NCBI RefSeq assembly: GCF_002224125.1
Contig: NZ_NCSM01000011.1
Location: forward strand, 334,585 to 398,584
DNA length: 64,000 nucleotides
Origin: Streptomyces sp. NBS 14/10
GTDB taxonomy: Bacteria > Actinomycetota > Actinomycetes > Streptomycetales > Streptomycetaceae
Direction of reading: 5' to 3'
In this document: positions 52,845-61,845 of the stretch, in pieces
How positions within the stretch are numbered: the stretch's first letter is position 1
Layout of the letters: the number at the start of each line of letters is the position of its first letter
Made by a program: the position numbers and the translations under genes
The notes under the pieces: model-generated
What the model was told of the DNA's origin: nothing
Databases searched by the model: none
The model's input: the letters and a program-made list of their open reading frames with translations, nothing else

Positions 52845-53591
52845 TCATTCGGCCCGGTGGTCACGGCCCTGTTCGGCGGCTTCCTGGATCATCGCCACCA
52901 CGGCGTCGGGCTGCGACAGCACAACGGCGTGTGAGCCGTCCAGCGCGTATTCGGTGGCCGCCATGCGTTGCGCCATGAACCGCTGAGCGGTGGGGTTGAG
53001 TATCCGGTCGGCGGTCGCGATGGCGTACCAGGACGGCTTGGAGGCCCAGGCCGGCGGGCCCGACCTGCTGGTCAGCGCGGCGCAGGCGATCGGGCGTTGC
53101 GCGACGGACAGCACCTCCTTGACGCCGGACGGCAGGTCGGCGGCGTACACCTGCGGGAACTGTTCCTTACGGATGTAGAGCTCGCGGTCCGGGTCGCCGG
53201 AAATCGGGGCGGGGAGGGCGGCGGTGAAGGTCGCGTCGGCCCCCGGCGCGGGGGCGAAGCGGTTCACGATGTCCAGGACACACTCGCCCGCGTCGAGGCC
53301 GAACGCGGCGACGTAGCACAAGGCCACGACATTGTCGGCGTCGGTGGCGGCATGTGTGATGACCGCGCCACCGTAGTCGTGGCCGACCAGGACGACAGGG
53401 ACATCGATCTCCCGCACCACGCTCCTGATGTAGGCGGCGTCCTGCACCAGACCACGCAGCGGGTTCGCCGGGGCACGCACGGTCAGCCCGGCGGTGTGAA
53501 GCCGGCTGATGACCCCCGCCCACGACGAGGCATCGGTGAACGCCCCATGCACAAGCACGATGGTCGGCGGTACGGGGAGGGATCTGCGCAT
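52845..53591 (-). CDS. Alpha/beta-fold hydrolase with Asp in the nucleophile elbow
   Basis: 248 residues. The N-terminal TIVLVHGAFTDASSW (about 10-24) is the oxyanion-hole region. The nucleophile elbow reads VGHDYGG (about 69-75) where most relatives have GHSYGG. The catalytic His is in LDGSHAVVLSQPDAV (about 217-231). Asp at this position is the rule in haloalkane dehalogenases and epoxide hydrolases, but overall the protein resembles the small esterase group related to EstC and hydroxynitrile lyases, so it may have switched chemistry or be inactive as an esterase. It is downstream of the LuxR gene on neither its operon nor strand gap (53592-53708 intervenes). Confidence 0.82.
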   Translation of the reverse strand: MRRSLPVPPTIVLVHGAFTDASSWAGVISRLHTAGLTVRAPANPLRGLVQDAAYIRSVVREIDVPVVLVGHDYGGAVITHAATDADNVVALCYVAAFGLDAGECVLDIVNRFAPAPGADATFTAALPAPISGDPDRELYIRKEQFPQVYAADLPSGVKEVLSVAQRPIACAALTSRSGPPAWASKPSWYAIATADRILNPTAQRFMAQRMAATEYALDGSHAVVLSQPDAVVAMIQEAAEQGRDHRAE

Positions 53592-53672
53592 GCCGGTGGC
53601 CTCCGACTGACTGTGGGGATACGCCAGCCAAGCGCGCTCAGGTGGGGCAGCGCATCGCGTGAACGTACCAAC

Positions 53673-53714
53673 AGGTCCGCTCGGCCAGGTCCGCTCAGCC
53701 AGGTCCGCTCAGCT
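53673..53714. repeat. Three 14-bp tandem repeats spanning the LuxR stop codon
   Basis: AGGTCCGCTCGGCC, AGGTCCGCTCAGCC and AGGTCCGCTCAGCT follow each other. The last holds the TGA (53711-53709, minus strand) of the LuxR gene; the middle one repeats TGA 14 bases on in another frame. Confidence 0.9.
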
Positions 53715-56483
53715 GTCGGGCAAGGTCATCACCAGGTTCGCGAGTTGAACCCGCGAGTTGATCGACAGCTTGTGGAAGACGGACGTCAAGTGAGTGTTGA
53801 CCGTATGCGGGGAGACGACGAGCAGGTCGGCGGCCGACCGGTTGGTGTGACCCGCGGCGACAAGGCGTGCGACCTTCTTCTCCGAGGCCGTGAGGGCCCC
53901 CCATCCATGGACGGGGCGGACGGGGCGCTGCTTGGCCGCCGTCCCGGGGCTGCCCGCACCTGCCCCCTCCAGAGCGTGCTGTACGCATGCCGCCGCGGCG
54001 TGGGCGCCCGACTCGGCGAACGTGCCACGGGCGTGCGTCAGCGCGGCCACAGCCTCACGCTTCCGGCCCGCCGCCAGGAGTGCCTGTCCGAGATCGGCGT
54101 ATGCGGCGGCCCGGACCAGCGGGCGAGGGCTTGCCTTCAGCAGCTCCGCGGAGCGTTCGAGCATGGCGAGATCGTTTTTCACGAGCCCGAGGGCCTGCGC
54201 CGCGATGCCCGTGGCGGTCGGCACGGCGGCGTTGCGTCTCGCATGGGCTGCGGCCTGTGCGGCAAGGTCCTCGGCGAGCTCGTGGTCCGCGCCGCGCAGG
54301 GCCATGCGTATCGCGGAATCGACCCAGTCGCGCAAGAGCCGCCACCGCATGAAGGCACCTTGCTGCCGCACTTGGCGAATCCTGTCGACGGCAAGCCCGA
54401 CGTCCCCGTCGGCCTCGGCATGGACCGCTTCCAGGAAGCGCACCGCGGCCGTGTTGCCCGGGTTCGGTTTGGCCGCCAGCCTTTCCCGCGCTGCGACCAG
54501 GTGCTCCCGCGCCGCTTCCCGGTCGCCGCGCAGCAGGGCGATCCGGGAACAGATCACGCGACCGTTCACCTGCTGGACGGGTATCTGCACCTCGTCTTCC
54601 AGGCGCTCCATGGTCATGAAGTCGGCCTCGGCGTCGTCGAGCCGGCCGAGGCCCAGATCGTGCAGGCCCTGTGCCCACAGCATCATGGCCTGACGCATCG
54701 CCCCGGCGCGCGCCGCCGCTTGCGAGAGCAGCCGTTCGCCGGCCTCGAAGTCGTCCATGTGCAGATGCGCGACGATCTCTTCGGGAAGGAAGGCGGAGTC
54801 GATGGCGCTCAGCGCGGCAAAGCGCCCCAGCGCGACCGCGTTCTCACCCGCGTTCTGCGCGATCTCGCCGAGCCCGGACAGGGCCAGGACGTGTGCCTCC
54901 CGGTCACCGGCCGCGGTGGCGGCACGCAGCGCGGTCTCTCCGGCCTCACGCGCGGCGACGAGATCATGATCCCGGGACAAGGCCAGGGCGTGCAGGGCGG
55001 CCAGCCTCGCCCCGATCTCCGGGGCGGCGCCCCCCATGGCGAGGGCGGTTTCGGTCCGGCGACGCAATTCGCCGGCGAGATCCATGTTCCACAGCGCCCC
55101 GCCGAGGGCGGCCTGCAGCCGGCTGAACTCCTCCAGCGGCGGCCGGCCGGCCAGCAGCCGGTCGCCTGCCGACAGCGCCTCGCGGTTCCGGCCGGCCCGT
55201 GTCAGGGAGAGGATCGCCCGCTCACCCACGGTGAACCTCAGCAGCAGTGCTGGAGGCACCAGTTCCAGAGCGCGTGTCATCAGGTCGGCCGCGAGGCCCG
55301 GCGTGACCGACAGTACGTCGTCGGCCGCTCGCTGCAGCAGCGCCACGGCTTCCTCGTCTCCGAGCAGGGCTCCCCTGAGGATGTGCGGCACCGCGTCGAT
55401 CGGCTGGTGGCCCGCGGAGACAAGGTGGCGGGCAGCCTCTCGGTGCAGAGCCTTCCGGGCTGACGGCGGGATGTCGACGTAGACCGCCTGGCGCAGCAGA
55501 TCATGCCGGAAGGCCAGCTGATCGCCGTCGTCGTCCAGGAGTCCGGCGCGCACGGCTTCCTCGAGCGCCTCGATCAATGTGGCGGCCGGCCGACCGCAGA
55601 GCGCGGCGGCGTCATGGAAACCGAAACTGCGTCCCAGCACCGCTCCCATCTGGAGGAAGCGCAGCGTGCCGGGGAGCAGGGACCTGAGCCTGCCCCGCAC
55701 ACCCACCACGAGCCCGGGGGGCACAAGCTCGGCGGGGGGTACCAGCTCGTCCGATGCCTCGGCGGTCCGCAGGCCCGCAAGCATCTCGACCGCCAGAAAC
55801 GGGTTCCCGCCGGCTCCCTCGAGCAAGTCCCGTACCTGCTCGTCAACCGCTGCCCCGAGTGTGTCGCCGACCAGTTGATCGATGGCCGCGCCGGACAGTG
55901 GCCCCAAGGGCACGGTGACCGTCGGGAGGTTGCCGGTCGCGGCCGCGACGACCTCTTCCGCTGGGCCCGCGGGCTCCCGTCGCGCGGTCAGCAGCCACAG
56001 CACCGGCGAGGTGCGCAGGCGTGCCGGAAGCTGCTTCAGGGCGAACCGGCTCAGCGGATCGGCCCACTGCACGTCGTCCAGGCCGATCAGCACCGGCACG
56101 CTGCCCGCTCTGGCTTCGATCGCCTCCGCCAGGCGCTCCACCAGCCAGATGCGCTGATCATGATTGCGGGCGAGATCGGCAAAGGCATCGCCGGACAGCA
56201 GCGGCTGATCGCCGTGCAGGACGCAGGCCGCCAACGACGAGAGCGGCACGATGTGATGAAGCTCATCGGCCTTGCCGACGCCGACTGAGAATCCCGCCGC
56301 CCTGGCCTCGGAGACGGCCTCGGCGAGCAGCGTGCTCTTACCGATGCCCGGTTCCCCCTGGATCAGGGCCAACCCGCCGCTTCCGGTGCGGGCCACCGAG
56401 GCGATCAGCGCCTGAAGCTCTTCGAGCTCGGCCTCCCGGCCACGCAGACCACTACGGGTCAGCGATCCGCCTGCCCTCGCCAC
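53709..56483 (-). CDS. LAL-type LuxR regulator (AAA ATPase + TPR + LuxR HTH)
   Basis: 924 residues, GTG 56483 after GGAAAGG. An N-terminal ATPase has Walker A QGEPGIGKST (about 42-51) and Walker B VPVLIGLDDVQWADPLS (about 130-146). A long helical TPR-like middle follows. The C-terminal LuxR HTH is at about 860-920: LTASEKKVARLVAAGHTNRSAADLLVVSPHTVNTHLTSVFHKLSINSRVQLA. These large regulators often control secondary metabolism or sugar use in actinomycetes. Nearest targets could be the hydrolase below it or the SDR-TetR-MFS-FAD group, but nothing in sequence fixes this. The stop lies in a 14-bp triple repeat. Confidence 0.93.
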   Translation of the reverse strand: MARAGGSLTRSGLRGREAELEELQALIASVARTGSGGLALIQGEPGIGKSTLLAEAVSEARAAGFSVGVGKADELHHIVPLSSLAACVLHGDQPLLSGDAFADLARNHDQRIWLVERLAEAIEARAGSVPVLIGLDDVQWADPLSRFALKQLPARLRTSPVLWLLTARREPAGPAEEVVAAATGNLPTVTVPLGPLSGAAIDQLVGDTLGAAVDEQVRDLLEGAGGNPFLAVEMLAGLRTAEASDELVPPAELVPPGLVVGVRGRLRSLLPGTLRFLQMGAVLGRSFGFHDAAALCGRPAATLIEALEEAVRAGLLDDDGDQLAFRHDLLRQAVYVDIPPSARKALHREAARHLVSAGHQPIDAVPHILRGALLGDEEAVALLQRAADDVLSVTPGLAADLMTRALELVPPALLLRFTVGERAILSLTRAGRNREALSAGDRLLAGRPPLEEFSRLQAALGGALWNMDLAGELRRRTETALAMGGAAPEIGARLAALHALALSRDHDLVAAREAGETALRAATAAGDREAHVLALSGLGEIAQNAGENAVALGRFAALSAIDSAFLPEEIVAHLHMDDFEAGERLLSQAAARAGAMRQAMMLWAQGLHDLGLGRLDDAEADFMTMERLEDEVQIPVQQVNGRVICSRIALLRGDREAAREHLVAARERLAAKPNPGNTAAVRFLEAVHAEADGDVGLAVDRIRQVRQQGAFMRWRLLRDWVDSAIRMALRGADHELAEDLAAQAAAHARRNAAVPTATGIAAQALGLVKNDLAMLERSAELLKASPRPLVRAAAYADLGQALLAAGRKREAVAALTHARGTFAESGAHAAAACVQHALEGAGAGSPGTAAKQRPVRPVHGWGALTASEKKVARLVAAGHTNRSAADLLVVSPHTVNTHLTSVFHKLSINSRVQLANLVMTLPDS

Positions 56484-56663
56484 TCACGTACCTTTCCTGT
56501 CCGTACTCCCCGGCCGAGGCCGGGGCCGCTCATGGGGTCGTGTGTCAGTGAGTGGCCGGAAGAACGATGGAGTGCCTGGGACGGGTTCAGTAGCAGCATA
56601 ACGGGTCACACCTCCCCCGCCGCCGGGCACCCGTGGCTGCCTCGAACTGCTTGACGCCGCTCA

Positions 56664-57497
56664 TCACATACCCACCAACTGCTCCGTGATCTCTTTCAAA
56701 CGCAGCGCGTCCGCCACATCGAACGCCTTGCCGCGGGTGTTCACCGACTTCTTCTTCCAATACGCGGCGAAAAGCTCGGCGGGCGGACTGTCGAGCAGTT
56801 CAACCATGGGCTTGATCGCCTTGTCCACCGACGTCGCCGCCACAGCGAACATGGCCTTGGTCATGACCTTCATGGGAAACGGCAACGAGTTCGGCATTCC
56901 CGTGGAGACCACACCCGGGTTGTATCCGACGTACGTCACGGAGCCTTTGTCGTAGGTCTCGGCGAAACCCACGCCCAGGAGGTCGTTGGCCCGGAAGGAC
57001 TGCAGCGTGGCCTTGTTGCCGTTGTAGCCGCGCTCCAGCTGCAGGTCATCCCAGTGGATCTTGCCGAGACGCACGCCAGGAGTGCCCACATTCATGATCA
57101 CCGGCCGCTTGGTGCACTCCAGCGCGTCCCGCAAGCCGTAGCTCAATACGAACCGGCTCAGATAGGAAAGGGCGAAGCTGTGCTCGAACCCCTCCGCCGT
57201 CACCGAACGCTTACCGAAGAGTTTGTAACGCTGAGCGCACAGGACGAGTTTGTCCACGGACGCGTACGTGTTCTCGATCTCTTCCACCAGACGCCTGGTG
57301 GCCGACATCGACGTCAGGTCGACCGCGAGGAAATGGGCCCGGTCCGCTGCCGAGATCTTGCGGGCCTCCTCGATTAACGCCTCCCCTTTCTGCCGGGTGC
57401 TCCCGATGGCCACGACCCTGGCGCCCTCACTCAAATAGTGCAGGGCGATCCCACGTCCGATGCCATCCGTGCCACCGGTGATGACGACGGTCTGCAT
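56664..57497 (-). CDS. SDR-family oxidoreductase, TTA-containing
   Basis: 277 residues from ATG 57497 after GGGGAGAGG; a longer frame upstream would cross the promoter. Cofactor motif VVITGGTDGIGRGIALHYL, the active-site pair in YNGNK, and a long C-terminal part like that of retinol-dehydrogenase-type SDRs. A TTA codon (plus-strand 57375-57377, in GEALIEEARK) makes it a candidate for bldA control. It has a consensus promoter at 57557-57585 overlapped by repeats and is divergent from a TetR gene. Confidence 0.88.
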   Translation of the reverse strand: MQTVVITGGTDGIGRGIALHYLSEGARVVAIGSTRQKGEALIEEARKISAADRAHFLAVDLTSMSATRRLVEEIENTYASVDKLVLCAQRYKLFGKRSVTAEGFEHSFALSYLSRFVLSYGLRDALECTKRPVIMNVGTPGVRLGKIHWDDLQLERGYNGNKATLQSFRANDLLGVGFAETYDKGSVTYVGYNPGVVSTGMPNSLPFPMKVMTKAMFAVAATSVDKAIKPMVELLDSPPAELFAAYWKKKSVNTRGKAFDVADALRLKEITEQLVGM

Positions 57498-57556
57498 GCC
57501 TTGCCTCTCCCCTTCCGGACCATGGACCCAAGCCACAAGCCATCCGATGACGACCG

Positions 57557-57601
57557 AAGATATGGCACTCAATGACAAACGTCAACGGCTGTCAGTAGAC
57601 A
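57557..57601. promoter_or_regulatory. SDR promoter overlapped by candidate TetR operators
   Basis: On the minus strand TTGACG (57585-57580), a 17-bp spacer and TATCTT (57562-57557) make a strong sigma-70-like promoter. TGACA-N12-TGTCA (57573-57594) covers the -35 box and TGTC-AGTA-GACA (57590-57601) adjoins it. A further arm pair TTGTG-N14-CACAA lies at 57604-57627 toward the tetR-type gene. Confidence 0.65.
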
Positions 57602-57668
57602 CCTTGTGCCATGATTTTCTGACACAATGGTCTCCCCCATCGGTCGCGGTACAAGGAGTTGGCCACAG

Positions 57669-58328
57669 GTGAAGCTGGGAGCCGAGGCGGGCGAACCCGG
57701 ACTGCGGGAACGGAAGAAGCAACTCACCCGCGACTCGCTGATCCGCTCCGCGATCAGCCTGTTCACGGAACAGGGTTACGAGAAGACGACGGTGGACGAG
57801 ATCGTCACCGCCGTCAACGTGTCACCGCGCACGTTCTTCCGTTATTTCGCCGGCAAAGAGGACGTCGCCCTCGCCCCCGTGACCGAGATCGACGAGCGCG
57901 TCCTGGAACTGCTCGCCCAACGCCCCCCGAGCGAAGGCCCGCTGGATGCGCTGCGCGGATCGGTGCGGGAGACCTGGGCAGACGTCAAAGAGCAGACCGA
58001 GCGGATCAGCGGAGTCACCGCACTCGCCCGGATCCTGCGCATCGTCGAGACCGCTCCGGGCCTGAGCGCCGCGCACGCTCAGCGCACCATGGCGTTCGAG
58101 GAACGCCTCGGCCGGGAAATCGCCCGAAGGGAGGGTGTCGACTACGACACCGATCCCCGTCCCAAGCTGGTGGTGGCCGTCTTCACCGCGGTGACACGAG
58201 TGGCCAGTCGCTGCTGGGGCCTTGACGAGGATGCCGATCTCGACGCGGTCGCGCAGACGATCGAGGACCACTTCGACCTGCTCCTGCCGACACTCGAGGG
58301 CCCGTGGGTCCCACAGGTTCCGCACTGA
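57669..58328 (+). CDS. TetR-family transcriptional regulator
   Basis: 219 residues from GTG 57669 (AAGGAG ten bases upstream); ATG 57627 lies inside the operator-like repeat and has no ribosome site. The N-terminal HTH reads LTRDSLIRSAISLFTEQGYEKTTVDEIVTAVNVSPRTFFRYFAGKEDV (about 19-66), with the MftR-like RTFFRYF motif. The C-terminal domain is variable. It probably represses the divergent SDR and its own downstream MFS and monooxygenase genes until a ligand, perhaps the exported compound, binds. Confidence 0.92.
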   Translation: MKLGAEAGEPGLRERKKQLTRDSLIRSAISLFTEQGYEKTTVDEIVTAVNVSPRTFFRYFAGKEDVALAPVTEIDERVLELLAQRPPSEGPLDALRGSVRETWADVKEQTERISGVTALARILRIVETAPGLSAAHAQRTMAFEERLGREIARREGVDYDTDPRPKLVVAVFTAVTRVASRCWGLDEDADLDAVAQTIEDHFDLLLPTLEGPWVPQVPH

Positions 58329-58524
58329 GGCCTGTAGTGCGTAGGCACCAGGACAGGTGAGTGGCTGGTCCGGGGGCACCAGGGGAAGACGGCGGCCAGG
58401 GACGATGCCCGGAAGGGGCGTTGGAGGGAAGGGTTGGAGGCGCGTGAATCCCGCGCGTTTCCCCCTTGCCCAGCGGTAGCGGCGCACGCGTCAAGCAGGT
58501 CCGCGCGCTCGCTCGCAACCAACG

Positions 58525-59934
58525 ATGAACAGGACGTCCATGTCCGAAGCTGTGGTTTCCCCGGTCCGCGTCGAGAGGCTGTCTATCGGCGCCCTCGGCA
58601 TCCTGGCACTCTCCCTCGGCACCCTGCAGTCAGTGGTGGAGCCCGCGCTCCCGCTGCTGCAACGTGAGATGGGGGTCAGTCCTGCCGAAGGGGCTTTGAT
58701 CGGCAACACGTTACTCGTCACCGGCGCGGTGGTCGCACCCGTCGCGGGCAAACTCGGCGACCGCTACGGCGGAAAGCGGGTGCTGGTCCGGCTGATGGCC
58801 GTGGTCTCGGCCGGTGGTCTGTTGGCCGCCCTGGCGCCGAATCTGACGGTGTTGTTGCTCGGTCAGGTATTGCAGGGCGTCATGGTGGGTGCGCTGCCCC
58901 TCTCGTTCATCCTGGTGCGCAAACACCTCCCGGCAGGAGAGTCACAGCTGGCTCTCGGGGTGGTCATGGCGCTGTTCACGGGCGGCGGCATGGTCGGAAC
59001 GCTGTTTGCCGGGCCGATCGCGGAAGGACTGTCCTGGCATTGGATGTTCGCGCTGCCGACGATCGCGATCATCGCGATGACGTCGGTCGTGGCTCGGCTG
59101 ATGCCACATGATCCGCCGGTCCAGTCGGACAACAGGATCGACTGGCCTGGTATGGCTCTGCTGAGCGGCACGTTGCTCGCGTTCATGCTCGGGCTCGTGA
59201 AGGTGACGGGCGCCGGACTGCCGCCACTCGCGGTCGGTGCCATCGCGGTGGCCGTGGCCGCCCTCGCGACCGGATGGGTCGCCGTCGAGCGCCGCGCGGC
59301 CTCGCCGATGGTCGATCTGCGCATGCTGGCAAAGCCCGCCATGTGGCATTCGTGCGTGCTCACCCTCGTCATCACCACCAGTTTCGGGATGGTGGCCTTT
59401 CTGCTCCCGCAGCTGTTCGCGGTATCGGCCGACGGGTACGGCTTCGGAGCCGACACCACCGACATCGGGCTGTTCCTGCTGCCCGGCGCCATCGCCGGGG
59501 CGGTGAGCGATTCGGTCGGCGGGATCGCGGCGCGGCGTTTCGGTCTGCGTGCCGTGCTCGTCGTGGGCGCCGTCGTCACGGTGGCCACGATGATCGCCGT
59601 GGTGTCGCTGCACACCGCGGAGTGGCAGCTCGTCCTCGCGAAGGTGCTGGCCGCCATCGGCGCGGGCATCGGTACCACGGCGTTGCTCACCCGAACCGCC
59701 ATCGCCGTCGAGACCAGGGACACCGGCATCGCCACCAGCCTGCTCGTGGTGACACGCGTGATCGGCGTCGCCGTGGGCTCCCAGGTCGCCGGCGCGATCC
59801 TCGACGCCGGGGCCGACTCGATGACGGGCCAGCCGGCCGAATCGGCCTTCGTCACAGGTTTCGCCCTCGCCGGCCTCGTCGCCGCACTGTCACTGCTCGT
59901 TGTCCGTATCACCAAGAAAGGAACCCAGGCATGA
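58525..59934 (+). CDS. MFS drug exporter (DHA2-like), TTA-containing
   Basis: 469 residues with about 14 membrane helices. The helix 2-3 loop GKLGDRYGGKRVLV (about 76-89) and antiporter-like GGMVGTLFAGPIAEGLSWHWMFALP fit the DHA2/QacA group. Codon 63 is TTA (58711-58713), pointing to bldA-dependent translation. Its stop overlaps the start of the monooxygenase gene (ATGA). The preceding 196 bp between it and the tetR-type gene show no clear gene. Confidence 0.9.
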   Translation: MNRTSMSEAVVSPVRVERLSIGALGILALSLGTLQSVVEPALPLLQREMGVSPAEGALIGNTLLVTGAVVAPVAGKLGDRYGGKRVLVRLMAVVSAGGLLAALAPNLTVLLLGQVLQGVMVGALPLSFILVRKHLPAGESQLALGVVMALFTGGGMVGTLFAGPIAEGLSWHWMFALPTIAIIAMTSVVARLMPHDPPVQSDNRIDWPGMALLSGTLLAFMLGLVKVTGAGLPPLAVGAIAVAVAALATGWVAVERRAASPMVDLRMLAKPAMWHSCVLTLVITTSFGMVAFLLPQLFAVSADGYGFGADTTDIGLFLLPGAIAGAVSDSVGGIAARRFGLRAVLVVGAVVTVATMIAVVSLHTAEWQLVLAKVLAAIGAGIGTTALLTRTAIAVETRDTGIATSLLVVTRVIGVAVGSQVAGAILDAGADSMTGQPAESAFVTGFALAGLVAALSLLVVRITKKGTQA

Positions 59935-61124
59935 CTCCCGCGAAGCGCACCGTTCTGATCTCCGGGGCCAGTATCTCCGGGCCCGCCCTTGCGTACTGGC
60001 TGCACCGGTCCGGATGCGCGGTCACCGTGGTGGAGAAGGCAGGCGCACTGCGCGCCGGTGGCTACCCGATCGATGTCCGCGGTACCGCGATAGAGGTGGT
60101 CCGGCGGATGGGGATACTGCCGCAGCTGCAGGACGCGCACATCGACTCGCGTCGCTGTACCTTCCTCACCGCCGATGGCAGTGAAGTGGCCTCGCTCAGC
60201 CCGGACGCCGTTGCCGGTGGTGTCGAGGGACAGGACGTCGAGGTGCGGCGTGGGGATCTGGCCGCGAGCCTCTACGGAAAAGTCCGCGACGACGTGGAAT
60301 TCCTGTTCAATGACTCCATCGACACCCTCGACCAGTCCGCACAAGGGGTCGACGTGACTTTCCACAGTGGGCAACGGCGCACGTTCGACCTGGTGGTCGG
60401 CGCCGACGGGATGCACTCACACACCCGGGAGTCCGTGTTCGGCCCCGAGACACAGTTCCACCGCTACCTCGGCTACTGCTTCGCCATTTTCACCATGCCG
60501 AACACCTTCGGGCTCTCCCGCGAGCTCATGATGTGGAACACCCCGGGGAGAGCCGCGGCCCTCTACGCCGTCGGGGACAACGACGAGCTGCACGCCTTCC
60601 TGAACTTTCACCAGCCGGAACCGCCGCTCGATGCCCTCCGGAACCCCGACGCCCAGCGGGACCTGGTCGCCACGGTCTTCGCCGACGCGGGATGGGAGGT
60701 CCCTGGCATGGTCAACGCCATGCGCGACGCGGATGACCTGTTCTTCGACACGGCCGGTCAGATCCGCATGCCCCACTGGTCCAGCGGCCGCGTCGCGCTC
60801 GTCGGCGACGCCGCGTACGCACCCTCGTTCCTCACCGGTCAAGGCTCAAGCCTTGCGCTCGTCGGTGCCTACATGCTCGCCAACGCCCTGGCCACGCACC
60901 GGGACCACACCGCGGCCTTCGCCGCCTACGAACGCGACGTCCGCGAGTTCGTAGCCATGAATCAGGCGCTGGTCGACAACGGCGCGGCCACGCTCTTCCC
61001 CACCACGGTGCGGGCCCTGGAGCAACGCAACACCATGCTGCGTGGCCTCGTCACCATGCCCTCCGCGACACCACGACCCGCCCACTCAGCTCTTACGCTG
61101 CCCGAATTCGCCCCGACACCGTGA
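59931..61124 (+). CDS. FAD-dependent monooxygenase
   Basis: 397 residues, ATG overlapping the MFS stop. Motifs of the PHBH/TetX class: FAD-binding ISGASISGPALAYWLHRSGCAVTVVEKA (about 9-36), DVRGTAIEV, VVGADGMHSHTRE (about 155) and the GD motif VALVGDAAYAPSFLTGQGSSLALVGAY (about 285-311). It hydroxylates an aromatic or polyketide-like substrate with NAD(P)H and oxygen. Coupling to a drug exporter and a TetR regulator suggests detoxification or late tailoring of a small molecule. Confidence 0.92.
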   Translation: MTPAKRTVLISGASISGPALAYWLHRSGCAVTVVEKAGALRAGGYPIDVRGTAIEVVRRMGILPQLQDAHIDSRRCTFLTADGSEVASLSPDAVAGGVEGQDVEVRRGDLAASLYGKVRDDVEFLFNDSIDTLDQSAQGVDVTFHSGQRRTFDLVVGADGMHSHTRESVFGPETQFHRYLGYCFAIFTMPNTFGLSRELMMWNTPGRAAALYAVGDNDELHAFLNFHQPEPPLDALRNPDAQRDLVATVFADAGWEVPGMVNAMRDADDLFFDTAGQIRMPHWSSGRVALVGDAAYAPSFLTGQGSSLALVGAYMLANALATHRDHTAAFAAYERDVREFVAMNQALVDNGAATLFPTTVRALEQRNTMLRGLVTMPSATPRPAHSALTLPEFAPTP

Positions 61125-61131
61125 CCTGATA

Positions 61132-61174
61132 CGGCACCGACCGCCTGTGGGACTACGACAGGTGGTCGGTGCCG
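61132..61174. terminator. Hairpin between convergent monooxygenase and response-regulator genes
   Basis: Arms of 17 bp with one mismatch (CGGCACCGACCGCCTGT at 61132-61148 against 61158-61174) and a 9-base loop that holds the response-regulator stop codon. The right arm codes for the end of that protein. Confidence 0.75.
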
Positions 61175-61845
61175 CCGTCGGGGGCGGCGTGGGCCAGGCC
61201 CGTACGGTAGGCGATGACGACGAGTTGCGCCCGGTCGCGGGCCTCCAGTTTCGTCATGGCGCGCTGCACATGGGCGCGGACGGTGAAGGGGCTGAGGAAC
61301 ATCCGCTCGGCGATCTCCTGGTTGGACAGGCCGGTCGCGACCAGGGCCACCATCTCGCGTTCGCGCGGGGTGAGCACGGCGAGCTGTTCGGGGTGGCGCG
61401 ACGGGGCATCGTCCGGGGTGGCCAGGAAACGGGCGACCAAGGAGCGCGTCGCGGCGGGGGACAGAAGAGTGTCACCGTCGGCGATCGTACGCACGGCATC
61501 CAGCAGGTCCTCGGCCCCGATGCCCTTGCCGATGAAGCCGCCGGCCCCCGCGCGCAGCGCCTGGGCGACGTACTCGTCGGTCTCGTACGTGGTGAGGATC
61601 AGGATGCGGCTGGCACGCAGTTCCGGGTCCGCGCAGATCTCCGACGTGGCGGTGAGACCGTCCACCTCGGGCATCCGGATGTCCATGATCACCACATCCG
61701 GGCGCAGCTCCCGGGTGAGTCTCACCGCCTCCCTGCCGTCGGCGGCCTCGCCGACCACGGTGATGTCGTCGGCACTGTCCAGAAGCATCCGGAAGGCACC
61801 GCGCAGCAGGGCCTGATCGTCGGCGAGCAGCACCCGGAGCGTCAC
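61153..61845 (-). CDS. NarL-type response regulator
   Basis: 230 residues, GTG start overlapping the kinase stop (GTGA). Receiver domain with acidic pair LADDQ, phospho-acceptor Asp in DVVIMDIRMPEVDG (about 54), Thr in ILTTYETDEYV and the conserved Lys in GFIGKGIG. The LuxR-type HTH (about 155-215) reads LTPREREMVALVATGLSNQEIAERMFLSPFTVRAHVQRAMTKL. Partner of the adjacent kinase. Confidence 0.95.
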   Translation of the reverse strand: MTLRVLLADDQALLRGAFRMLLDSADDITVVGEAADGREAVRLTRELRPDVVIMDIRMPEVDGLTATSEICADPELRASRILILTTYETDEYVAQALRAGAGGFIGKGIGAEDLLDAVRTIADGDTLLSPAATRSLVARFLATPDDAPSRHPEQLAVLTPREREMVALVATGLSNQEIAERMFLSPFTVRAHVQRAMTKLEARDRAQLVVIAYRTGLAHAAPDGGTDHLS

